Part shown: positions 7,756 through 13,898 of the stretch, one piece after another
Position numbering within the stretch: position 1 is the stretch's first letter
Layout of the letters: each line of letters begins with the position of its first letter
Assembly (NCBI GenBank): GCA_946886875.1
Contig: CAMPJN010000053.1
Span: 1 to 14,661 of the forward strand
Direction of reading: 5' to 3'
Length of the DNA stretch: 14,661 nt
Source of the DNA: an uncultured Pseudomonas sp.
GTDB lineage: Bacteria; Pseudomonadota; Gammaproteobacteria; Pseudomonadales; Pseudomonadaceae
Translations under genes and position numbers: made by a program
The notes under the pieces: model-generated
What the model saw: the letters and a program-made list of their open reading frames with translations, nothing else
Databases searched by the model: none
What the model was told of the DNA's origin: nothing

Positions 7756-8914
7756 GGACGCGGCGATCCTGATCGTCGACGACAATCCGACCAACTGCCA
7801 GTTGCTGGCCAAGCGTCTGAGCCGGCAGGGCTATCGCTGTAGCCAGGCGTTGAGCGGCAAACAGGCGCTGCAAATGGTCGCCGAACAAACGCCGGATATC
7901 ATGCTGCTCGACATGATGATGCCGGAGATGGACGGCCTGGAGGTGTTGACCATTCTGCGCCGCAGCCATGACTCAATCAGCCTGCCGGTGCTGATGGTAA
8001 CGGCGCGTAACGAGGGTGAGGATGTGGTCTCCGCCTTTGCCGCCGGGGCCAACGATTACATCGAGAAACCCGTCGACTTCCCGGTGCTGGTCGCGCGCTT
8101 GCAGCATCATTTGGAGCACAAACGCCTGGACGATGAGGTGAAAACCAACCGGGCGCGCCTGGAGGAGCAAAACCGCAAACTGGAAGTCGCCAATCAGTAC
8201 AAGGATAACTTTCTCTCGTCCATGTCCCATGAACTGCGCACGCCGTTGAATGCCGTTCTCGGGTTTTCCGAGGTGTTGCTGGATGAAATGCTCGGCCCGC
8301 TGAATGACAAGCAGAAACAGTACTGTGGCGAAATCTACAACAGCGGCTCCTACCTGCTGTTGATCATCAACGACTTGCTCGACCTGTCGAAAATCGAAGC
8401 CGGCAAACTGGAACTCGAGCTGCAGCACAGCGAGGTGCGACCGTTGCTCGAAGCGGTTCTCGGCTTGATGAAGGAAAAGGCGCAACGCCGTGGCATTACC
8501 CTGGCCTGTGACATTGATGAGCGTCTGGACCGGGTGGAGTGGGACCCGCTGCGGGTCAAGCAGATGTTGATCAACCTGCTCGGTAATGCCCTCAAGTTCA
8601 CCGAGTCCGGCAAGCGCGTGACCCTTAGCGCCGGTTTGGCTGGCGATGACGAGGTCACCTTGAGTGTGGTCGATGAGGGCTGTGGCATCTCCCCCGAGGA
8701 TCTGGCGCGGATATTCCAGCCGTTCGAACAGGCCTCCTCGCCGATGCGCAAGACCCACGTCGAGGGCACCGGCCTGGGCTTGGCTTTGGTTAGCCGCTTG
8801 GCGGACCTGCACGGTGGGCGGGTCGAGGTGCAGAGCGAAGTCGCGGTCGGCAGTCGTTTTACCCTGTACTTACCTCGCATTCGTGGCAACGGTCACGCCG
8901 AGGCCCAGCGATGA
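7739..8914 (+). CDS. Soluble receiver-histidine kinase (REC-HisKA-HATPase_c)
   Basis: The 391-residue protein has no membrane segment. An N-terminal receiver (residues 8-125) has DD 14-15, D58 in IMLLDMMMPEMDG, T88 and K110-P111. A coiled coil (about 126-155) leads to HisKA with H164 in SMSHELRTPLNAVLGFSEVL, then an ATPase domain with N279/N283, G1 DEGCGIS at 312-318 and G2 EGTGLGLAL. It is complete and should be active. Receiver-first kinases of this layout are usually controlled by phosphorylation of their own receiver, so this protein can act as the second tier under the membrane kinase. Its H-box resembles that of the upstream kinase, which suggests a shared receiver set. The start codon lies inside the preceding gene and the stop overlaps the next ATG by 4 bases (ATGA), so translation is coupled on both sides. 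Confidence 0.93.
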   Translation: MTTQSKDAAILIVDDNPTNCQLLAKRLSRQGYRCSQALSGKQALQMVAEQTPDIMLLDMMMPEMDGLEVLTILRRSHDSISLPVLMVTARNEGEDVVSAFAAGANDYIEKPVDFPVLVARLQHHLEHKRLDDEVKTNRARLEEQNRKLEVANQYKDNFLSSMSHELRTPLNAVLGFSEVLLDEMLGPLNDKQKQYCGEIYNSGSYLLLIINDLLDLSKIEAGKLELELQHSEVRPLLEAVLGLMKEKAQRRGITLACDIDERLDRVEWDPLRVKQMLINLLGNALKFTESGKRVTLSAGLAGDDEVTLSVVDEGCGISPEDLARIFQPFEQASSPMRKTHVEGTGLGLALVSRLADLHGGRVEVQSEVAVGSRFTLYLPRIRGNGHAEAQR

Positions 8915-9291
8915 GCGAGCACAAGGTGGCTATCCTGTTGATCGAGGACGATATAGCCACTCAGACCCTTATCCACGATGTACTGGAATGCAGTGGCTAT
9001 GCCTGCACCACCGTGGGCTCGGCCGAAGAGGGTATGCGCTTGCTCGAAGCCTGCCAGCCGGCGCTTATTCTGTTGGATATCAACCTGCCCGGAATGGATG
9101 GCGTGACGGCGGCACGGCAGCTCAAAGGCTCGCCGCAAACGCAGTCGATCAAACTGATCGGCATGTCGGCGCATGCCTTGATCAACGAGCTGTCGCAAAT
9201 CGAAACCGCCGATTTCGATGACTTCATTACCAAGCCGTTCAGCTACAAGGCGTTATTGCAGTTGATCAAAGCGCAGCTTGCGAAACCCTAG
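8911..9291 (+). CDS. Stand-alone receiver-domain response regulator
   Basis: The 126-residue single receiver domain has IEDD (D13-D14), phospho-acceptor D56 in LILLDINLPGMDG, S86 in IGMSAHAL and K108-P109 in FDDFITKPFSYKALLQLI. It has no DNA-binding or enzymatic output domain. Its ATG overlaps the kinase stop as ATGA, so it is the last gene of the operon and is translationally coupled. The C-terminal KPxSYKAxL segment is shared with the product of the convergent receiver gene just downstream, which hints that the two are paralogues reading the same partner. It could be a phosphate sink, a shuttle to an HPt protein encoded elsewhere, or a regulator acting by protein contact. The sequence does not decide between these. 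Confidence 0.92.
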   Translation: MSEHKVAILLIEDDIATQTLIHDVLECSGYACTTVGSAEEGMRLLEACQPALILLDINLPGMDGVTAARQLKGSPQTQSIKLIGMSAHALINELSQIETADFDDFITKPFSYKALLQLIKAQLAKP

Positions 9292-9294
9292 CCG

Positions 9295-9358
9295 GGATAA
9301 GCCGCGGCCACGCGGTGCAATCCGGCAAGGCGATCCCTGTTTGCGCCAAGGCTTATCC
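9295..9358. repeat. Inverted repeat GGATAAGCC / GGCTTATCC flanking 46 bases
   Basis: Nine perfectly complementary bases at 9295-9303 and 9350-9358 enclose a 46-base loop, starting right after the stop of the last operon gene. It could form a long hairpin at the 3' end of the message. It is vaguely like Pseudomonas REP elements that carry GGATAAGC cores. I see only this one copy, so the REP assignment is uncertain. Confidence 0.35.
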
Positions 9359-9380
9359 GGCTACCGGGTACGTTTCTTCA

Positions 9381-9408
9381 CCCCATGTTGGTTGGCATGG
9401 GGCTTTGA
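9381..9408. terminator. Hairpin between convergent receiver genes, possible terminator
   Basis: A perfect seven-base stem, CCCCATG (9381-9387) with CATGGGG (9396-9402), closes an eight-base loop. It is followed by CTTTG on the + strand rather than a full T run, so it would be a weak intrinsic terminator. Its position between two convergent genes suits a transcription end for the signalling operon. Confidence 0.45.
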
Positions 9409-9433
9409 GTGTCGTCCAGAATCGACTAGGCGG

Positions 9434-9811
9434 TTATTGGCCGCTATGCCGACTCGCCACCGTCTCGATTTCGGCTAGAAACGCCTTGTAGCTGATCGGC
9501 TTGCCCAGGCAGCCATCGAAACCCGCTTCGAGCATGGCCTTGTCTTCACCGGTACGAATTGAGGCGGTGAGGGCGATGACCGGTATATCGCAGGTCGAAG
9601 GGTCAGCCTTGAGGATCTGCATCGCGGCGCTGCCATCCATGTCCGGCAGGTGAATATCCATCAGGATCACGTCCGGATGTTGGCTGCGTGCGATCGCGAT
9701 GCCCTCAGACGCGGTGGGCGCCTCGAGGGCCGTGTGCCCGGCGAATGTGAGAATTTCGACCGCCAGCAACATATTGGTCGGGGAGTCTTCGACTATCAGG
9801 ATTCGCCACAT
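9434..9811 (-). CDS. Stand-alone receiver-domain response regulator, convergent with the operon
   Basis: The 125-residue single receiver starts MWRILIVEDS. It has E8-D9, phospho-acceptor D52 in VILMDIHLPDMDG, T82 in VIALTAS and K104-P105 in GCLGKPISYKAFLAEI. I chose the ATG at 9811 (complement of 9809-9811) because GGAGAA lies about five bases upstream and the receiver fold begins at once; the frame continues upstream to 9895 but adds only unlike sequence. It has no output domain. It faces the end of the signalling operon, 142 bases away, and its last helix (KPISYKAFL) resembles that of the operon's final receiver (KPFSYKALL). It is probably part of the same signalling network, but transcribed from its own promoter in the 9812-10116 gap. 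Confidence 0.9.
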   Translation of the reverse strand: MWRILIVEDSPTNMLLAVEILTFAGHTALEAPTASEGIAIARSQHPDVILMDIHLPDMDGSAAMQILKADPSTCDIPVIALTASIRTGEDKAMLEAGFDGCLGKPISYKAFLAEIETVASRHSGQ

Positions 9812-10116
9812 GCTGTTCTCCAAATATCGATCCGTAGGCGTCGGGATTGACCATGGGCTATCCGTATAGCTAAGCCGCTGCTTCGTGAACGTCAAATGCG
9901 CGGTCGGGCCTGTGGTAAAGGCGTTTTTGTTCTATTGCGCCACCTTGATAATTAGCTTGCCCTGGCTACGCTGGGGAAAGTTGTCAATATCTGACAGCCA
10001 AGCAGGATATTTCTTTCCGTATATATATGTGCTTTTTGCTGTTGTATGCCCTGGGCGCTGGATGGGAGGATGCAGTTATATGCTTTAGTGAGGGAGAATA
10101 TTAAAAGGATAGAGCT
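9812..10116. other. AT-rich divergent intergenic region upstream of lasA
   Basis: These 305 bases separate the - strand receiver gene from the + strand lasA homologue and must hold promoters for both. From about 9940 the DNA is markedly more AT-rich than its surroundings, with a TATATATA tract near 10020. TTGTCA at 9981-9986 and GGATAT at 10005-10010, 18 bases apart, are a possible sigma-70-like pair for lasA. CTGACAGCCAAGCAG at 9991-10005 is a faulty partial match to a LasR-type box. A 67-codon open frame (9885-10088, GTG start) encodes a hydrophobic peptide but lacks a ribosome site and I do not call it. None of the promoter elements is secure. Confidence 0.35.
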
Positions 10117-11371
10117 ATGAGCGGATATGTCGGCAGAGTACCGAATTTAACAGTGATTTCTTTTGTTCTGGCTGGTACGGTGAGTTTTTCGGTCAATGCG
10201 ACAGAGATCAAAGAGTCTGAGTTCAGTTTTACCACGCAAGAACTGCAGCGGCTGGCACCATCGAGTATCCGTTTGCCATTCAGCAATGCGCTGTTTTTGT
10301 ATGGGCGGGATGCCGAAGCCTTCGATCTGGATGGCTATTTAGCCGTTAGTGCGCCTTTTTCTGCGCGATAAAAAAGAGCTTATCGCCCACTGGAGCGGTT
10401 ACTACAGCATCAATCCCCAAGTTCTGCTGGCGCTGATGGAGCTGCAGTCAGAACTGATTTCCGCGCCCAGTGAGGCGAAGCTGCGGGCACCTTTTGCCGG
10501 GCTGTCCAACAAACGTGGTTTCGAGAAGCAGTTGCGCGATGTCTTGGCGCAGTTGTCGCAACGCTTCTACGGGTTCGAGTCTTATCAGCGCGACCGCGCC
10601 CGTCTCGCTGATAAGGCACTGAGCACTGATCCGGGAGCGCTCAATGGCGCTACTGCGGCCATTCTTGGCGTGCTCCAGCGGCCCAGCGAAGATCCCGCGG
10701 CACTCAATCAAGCCGCATCGCTGCAGCAATTCACTCAAGAGTTCGCGCAGCTGTTCAATGCCAGCAACGAACAGATGTACAAGTTCGAATCCAGTGAACA
10801 AGCAGGCATTACCACTGCAGCCGTACCGCCGTCGAGCATGCTGCAGCTGCCCTGGTATCAAGGCTATTCGTGGAAGTCTAACGGTGCGCATTCCCACACG
10901 GGGTCGGGCTCGCCGTACTCGTCTATCGATGTGTCCTATGATTGGCCAGCCTGGGGCGGGCAAACCTATAGCGTGGTGGCCGCTCACCCGGGACAGGTCA
11001 CGGTATTTTCCCGTTGTCAGCTGAGAGTGACCAATGCAAATGGTTGGGCGACCAACTATTACCATATGGACGGGGTCCGGGTGAATCACGGCGAAACTGT
11101 AATGAATGACACCAAGTTAGGTGTCTATGCGAGCAATCGAAATACCGCGTTGTGCCAGGGCGGGAGTTCAACCGGGCCGCACTTGCATTTCTCTTTGCTA
11201 TATAACGGCCGCTATGTTTCGTTGCAGGGTGTTAATTTTGGCCCCTTTCGCGTAAACGTGGGTGCCTATAACTACGATAACGCCTGCAATCGTTTCTATT
11301 TTTATAATGTGATCAGAAATAATTATCAGTGTGCCTGGAGCGCTTTATATAACTCTGGCCCGTTGAGGTAA
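10117..11371 (+). pseudogene. lasA: LasA-type M23 peptidase (staphylolysin) gene with a +1 frameshift in the propeptide
   Basis: Two abutting frames together make one full-length LasA preproprotein of about 418 codons. The first frame (10117-10371) gives a signal peptide (cleavage near NA/TEI, residue 28) and the start of the propeptide, including LFLYGRDAEAFDLDGYLA, which closely matches LasA. It then runs from the T5 tract at 10356-10360 into a TAA at 10369. Removing one T restores APFLRDKKELIAHWSGYYSIN, matching the known LasA propeptide as I recall it. Translation starts at ATG 10117, with AAAGGA about nine bases upstream. Everything after the shift is intact, so this is a recent mutation, a sequencing error in a homopolymer, or slippage-dependent expression. 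LasA is a secreted zinc peptidase that cuts pentaglycine bridges of staphylococcal peptidoglycan and nicks elastin. Family call near certain; functional status uncertain. Confidence 0.88.
10349..11371 (+). CDS. lasA: 3' open frame of the lasA homologue: propeptide remainder plus M23 catalytic domain
   Basis: This frame opens at GTG 10349 and encodes 340 residues. The first 155 or so are LasA propeptide; the mature peptidase starts around AVPPSSMLQLPW (about residue 158). The zinc ligands are H181 (GAHSHTG), D194 (SSIDVSYDW) and H280, with catalytic H239 (YYHMDG) and H278 in GPHLHFS. All LasA active-site positions are kept. C223, C269, C313 and C328 match the two LasA disulfides. If translated alone, for instance by reinitiation near the upstream stop at 10369-10371, it would lack a signal peptide and stay in the cytoplasm, and I see no ribosome site before the GTG. 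It is therefore best read as the second half of the frameshifted gene, not an independent protein. Confidence 0.7.
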   Translation: MRLFLRDKKELIAHWSGYYSINPQVLLALMELQSELISAPSEAKLRAPFAGLSNKRGFEKQLRDVLAQLSQRFYGFESYQRDRARLADKALSTDPGALNGATAAILGVLQRPSEDPAALNQAASLQQFTQEFAQLFNASNEQMYKFESSEQAGITTAAVPPSSMLQLPWYQGYSWKSNGAHSHTGSGSPYSSIDVSYDWPAWGGQTYSVVAAHPGQVTVFSRCQLRVTNANGWATNYYHMDGVRVNHGETVMNDTKLGVYASNRNTALCQGGSSTGPHLHFSLLYNGRYVSLQGVNFGPFRVNVGAYNYDNACNRFYFYNVIRNNYQCAWSALYNSGPLR

Positions 11372-11372
11372 T

Positions 11373-11389
11373 AGACAGCCTTGCTGTCT
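11373..11389. terminator. Short hairpin after lasA, weak terminator candidate
   Basis: AGACAGC (11373-11379) pairs perfectly with GCTGTCT (11383-11389) around a three-base loop, starting directly after the lasA stop codon. No T run follows on either strand, so intrinsic termination is doubtful. The location between two convergent genes is the main support. Confidence 0.35.
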
Positions 11390-11427
11390 GTGAACTGGAG
11401 TCGTCGCGTATTCAGCATCTGGCGACC

Positions 11428-12306
11428 TCAGGTGTTAATGGTTTTCCCTTTCGGCTTGATAGTCGCCGCCGCCCCGGCCGAGGCCAGGATGATCGCGCTG
11501 ATCGCCAACCATTGGCTCAAGGTCAGGCGCTCGCTGAGGAACAGCAGGCCGGAGAGGGCGGCGATGGCCGGCTCCATGCTCATCAGGATGCTGAACGTGC
11601 GAGCGGGCAGACGGGTCAGGGCGACCATTTCCAGGCTATAGGGCAACGCCGAGGAGAGCACCGCAACGCCCAGGGCGATCGGCAGCAGATCTAGCGAAAA
11701 CATGCTGCCACCGGCGTGCCACAGCCCCATGGGGAAGACCCATAAAGCCGCGACCAGAGTGCCCAGCGCTACGGTCTGCCGGCCGTGTTCGGCCCCGGCT
11801 TTCTGGCCGAAGACGATATACAGCGCCCAGCACAGGCCGGCACCCAACGCCAAGGCCATACCCATGGGGTCGAGCTGCACATCGGCTTGCGCGCTGGGCA
11901 GCAATAGCCAGAGGCCGAAAACCGCCAAGGCGATCCAGATGAAATCCAGCAAGCGCCTCGAGGACAACAGGGCCAGGCCGAGCGGACCAGTGAATTCGAG
12001 CGCTACGGCGATCCCCAGGGGAATGGTCTGCAGCGACAGATAGAACAACAGGTTCATGCTGCCCAGGGCGATGCCGTAGGCCAGCAGCGAGCGGCAGGAG
12101 CGAAGAGTCAAACGTGCCCGCCAGGGGCGCATCAGAATGCACAGAATCAGTGCCGCCAGACTCAGGCGCAGAGCGGTGGTGCCGGTCGCACCGATCAGCG
12201 GGAACAGGCCTTTGGCCAGGGAGGCGCCGCTCTGGATCGAGATCATCGCGACCAGCAGTAGCAGGATCGGCACAATCACCAGGGAAAATTGCGATGAGCG
12301 CGGCAT
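11428..12306 (-). CDS. rhtA: RhtA-type threonine/homoserine exporter (EamA/DMT family)
   Basis: The 292-residue protein has about ten membrane helices in two EamA repeats. It aligns by eye along its whole length with E. coli RhtA, an inner-membrane exporter of threonine and homoserine: IQSGASLAKGLFPLIGATG near the start, then PLGIAVALEFTGPLGLAL, ALGAGLCWALYIVFGQKAG, LSSALPYSLEMVALTRLP and ILMSMEPAIAALSGLLFL. I chose the ATG at 12306, starting MPRSSQ as in close relatives. The in-frame ATG at 12357 lies inside the loop of the upstream terminator hairpin and is unlikely to be used. The ribosome site is weak (TTGGAA about eleven bases upstream). Only about 30 bases separate the start from the ppnP terminator, so expression may rely on readthrough or a promoter inside that region. 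Specificity for homoserine/threonine is inferred from similarity. Confidence 0.88.
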   Translation of the reverse strand: MPRSSQFSLVIVPILLLLVAMISIQSGASLAKGLFPLIGATGTTALRLSLAALILCILMRPWRARLTLRSCRSLLAYGIALGSMNLLFYLSLQTIPLGIAVALEFTGPLGLALLSSRRLLDFIWIALAVFGLWLLLPSAQADVQLDPMGMALALGAGLCWALYIVFGQKAGAEHGRQTVALGTLVAALWVFPMGLWHAGGSMFSLDLLPIALGVAVLSSALPYSLEMVALTRLPARTFSILMSMEPAIAALSGLLFLSERLTLSQWLAISAIILASAGAAATIKPKGKTINT

Positions 12307-12334
12307 TCGGCTGTTCCAAGCAATCAGAAATGAT

Positions 12335-12371
12335 AAAAAAACCGGCCAGCTCGGCATGAGCTGGCCGGTTT
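12335..12371 (-). terminator. Strong intrinsic terminator of ppnP
   Basis: A 13-base perfect stem, AACCGGCCAGCTC (12340-12352) with GAGCTGGCCGGTT (12358-12370), closes a five-base loop. On the - strand it is followed by seven T (the A run at 12335-12341), which makes it a textbook Rho-independent terminator for the - strand gene ppnP, whose stop lies 16 bases before it. It also sits directly upstream of the rhtA start. Confidence 0.93.
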
Positions 12372-12386
12372 GGTTACCGCGATAGC

Positions 12387-12668
12387 TTAGCGGTATTCGC
12401 AGAGATAGGCGGTATCCGCGGCGACCTTGAGCTGGAACTTGCTGTTGGCCGGCACGGTGAATTGGCTGCCGCTGGCAAAGGTTTCCCAGCTGTCGCTGCC
12501 CGGCAGCTTGACGGTCAGGGCGCCTGCGATCACGTGCATCACTTCCAATTGGCTGGTACCGAACTCGTACTCGCCGGGCGCCATCACGCCAACGGTGGCG
12601 GGGCCTGCAGCCATGCCGAAGGCGATGGAGGCAACATTGCCGTCGAAGTATTGATTGACCTTGAACAT
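12387..12668 (-). CDS. ppnP: Pyrimidine/purine nucleoside phosphorylase PpnP (DUF1255)
   Basis: The 93-residue single-domain cupin-like protein aligns end to end with E. coli PpnP (formerly YaiE), a small phosphorylase that splits several nucleosides into base and ribose-1-phosphate. Matching segments are the N-terminal [59 protein letters not shown] and the terminal TAYLCEYR. Length and ends agree with the family, so the gene is intact. The ATG at 12668 is preceded by GAGGAAT about six bases upstream. It ends 16 bases before a strong terminator, so it is probably monocistronic or the last gene of a short unit with the exonuclease gene upstream (145-base gap). Role: nucleoside salvage in the cytoplasm. 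Confidence 0.93.
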   Translation of the reverse strand: MFKVNQYFDGNVASIAFGMAAGPATVGVMAPGEYEFGTSQLEVMHVIAGALTVKLPGSDSWETFASGSQFTVPANSKFQLKVAADTAYLCEYR

Positions 12669-12766
12669 CTGTAATTCCTCGCAAGGGGCTGAAAAAATTG
12701 CCGGGAGCCATTTTTAACGTCGCATAGCGACGGCCCGCAGGGCAGCCGCCATCGTTGGCAGGCGAT

Positions 12767-12788
12767 AAAAAGGGGCGCCAGTATGCCC
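12767..12788 (-). terminator. Weak terminator candidate after the exonuclease gene
   Basis: On the - strand a GGGC...GCCC stem (12785-12788 with 12773-12776) with an eight-base loop is followed by CTTTTTA (A run 12767-12771). The stem is only four bases, so termination efficiency is doubtful. It lies 25 bases past the exonuclease stop and before ppnP. Confidence 0.3.
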
Positions 12789-12813
12789 AAGGCGTTTCGA
12801 GGCGTCATCCGCT

Positions 12814-13356
12814 TTACGTCGGTAGTACCAGAGGCAGCAGTCGGGCAGTGTTGCGAGCATCGATAAGGGCGCGATGCTGCTGGCCGCTGAACTGCAAACC
12901 AGCCAGTTGCAGGGCTGCGTTGAGCCCGACCGAGCGTGGCAGCTGGCGGGCCTCGGCGAAACGCCGTTTGAGGTTGAGGTGCGGCACCTGGCTCAAGCAA
13001 CTGCTCAGATGATGTAGCTGCCAATCCTGCTCCAGCTGCCGGCGGTCGTATTCGCCCCAGCTGGCCCAGCCGACCAAGCGCGGTTGGTGGGTCAGCAGCC
13101 AGCGTTCGAATTGCGCCCATACCTGGACCAGCGGTACTGCGCCATCCACGTTGGTTTGGTTGATATGGGTGAGTTCGCGGCAGAAATTAGTCAGGCAAGG
13201 CCGGCGCAGCGGTTTTACGAAACGCTGAAAATGATCCACTTCGTGGCCGTCGAAGCGCACCAGGCTGGCGCCGATCTCGATGATTTCCATTTCTTCCAAC
13301 GGCCAGCCACCTTCATCCGTGGTGGCTTCTAAATCGATGACTAACCAATGTCCCAT
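12814..13356 (-). CDS. DEDDh 3'-5' exonuclease (DnaQ/ERI-1-like)
   Basis: The 180-residue protein carries the three exonuclease motifs: ExoI LVIDLEATTDEGG (D8, E10), ExoII in WASWGEYDRRQLEQD (D104) and ExoIII HRALIDARNTARLL (H161, D166). The histidine five residues before the last aspartate marks the DEDDh subclass. The motif order and short length resemble ERI-1/KapD-like RNA or DNA exonucleases more than the polymerase III epsilon subunit. I chose the ATG at 13356 because GGAGGG lies a few bases upstream and the fold begins at once (MGHWLVIDLEA); the longer frame to 13518 has no homology-like sequence. All catalytic residues are present, so it should be active. The substrate is unknown. It is divergent from the YkgJ-type gene across a 250-base gap. 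Confidence 0.88.
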   Translation of the reverse strand: MGHWLVIDLEATTDEGGWPLEEMEIIEIGASLVRFDGHEVDHFQRFVKPLRRPCLTNFCRELTHINQTNVDGAVPLVQVWAQFERWLLTHQPRLVGWASWGEYDRRQLEQDWQLHHLSSCLSQVPHLNLKRRFAEARQLPRSVGLNAALQLAGLQFSGQQHRALIDARNTARLLPLVLPT

Positions 13357-13606
13357 AGGCCCTCCGTTGCATGTGCGGCAGTATGCAAGCCCGGTTCGGC
13401 CGAGGTAAACCCCAAATTGGCGGCTGCCTGCAAATGCCCGGTGACGGTCTTCGGCGGGGTGCCTGGCGCCGGTAGTCGGGAGCGTCTGGTCGTGGTGCTC
13501 GGCAGGCTGCCAATCCATCTCGGGGGCGGGTAATATCGCCGCCGCGGTGCGGTCGCCGATAGGCGATCTGCTGTTTTTGATTGTCGATATCTGAGGTGTT
13601 CAACGC

Positions 13607-13867
13607 ATGGACTGTCGTGCCGGCTGTGGCGCTTGTTGCATAGCGCCTTCGATCAGTTCGCCTATTCCTGGCATGCCTTTGGGCAAGGCCGCGGGCGAGC
13701 GTTGTGTGCAGCTATCCGCGGATAACTATTGTGGTTTGTTCGGCAAGCCGGAGCGGCCGGCGGTATGCTCGGCGTTTCGCGCAGATCCGGAAGTCTGTGG
13801 CAACAGCCAAGAAGAGGCGATTCGCCTGCTCGATTGGCTTGAACGGAGCACTGCATTGGCTGGTTAA
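13607..13867 (+). CDS. YkgJ-family cysteine-cluster protein
   Basis: The 86-residue protein has eight cysteines: C3, C7, C10 and C11 in MDCRAGCGACC, then C33, C42, C54 (PAVCSAFRAD) and C64. This is the spacing of the YkgJ family, formerly described as an Fe-S oxidoreductase or zinc/iron-chelating domain. The cysteines probably bind a metal or Fe-S cluster; the biological role is not established. Near the start the IAPSISSPIPGMP segment is typical of the family's short Pseudomonas members as I recall them. The ATG at 13607 has GAGG about eleven bases upstream, which is a rather long spacing. The next gene begins 31 bases after the stop on the same strand, so the two may be co-transcribed. Confidence 0.88.
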   Translation: MDCRAGCGACCIAPSISSPIPGMPLGKAAGERCVQLSADNYCGLFGKPERPAVCSAFRADPEVCGNSQEEAIRLLDWLERSTALAG

Positions 13868-13898
13868 CCCCTTTAATCACCGCAATTCGGAGGGCGTA

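Noticed and set aside
9812..9895. N-terminal extension of the - strand receiver (28 extra residues)
   Set aside because: The added sequence has no receiver-like features, while the ATG at 9811 has a good ribosome site and sits at the start of the fold.
9885..10088. A 67-codon hydrophobic open frame in the lasA leader
   Set aside because: GTG start without a Shine-Dalgarno sequence, no domain, and it overlaps the likely promoter region.
12718..12732. Small hairpin CGTCGC/GCGACG between ppnP and the exonuclease gene
   Set aside because: Six base pairs without a T tract on the - strand; it could be chance and no role can be supported.
13357..13518. N-terminal extension of the exonuclease (54 residues)
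   Set aside because: Sequence before MGHWLVIDLEA is not domain-like, and a GGAGGG ribosome site marks the internal ATG at 13356.
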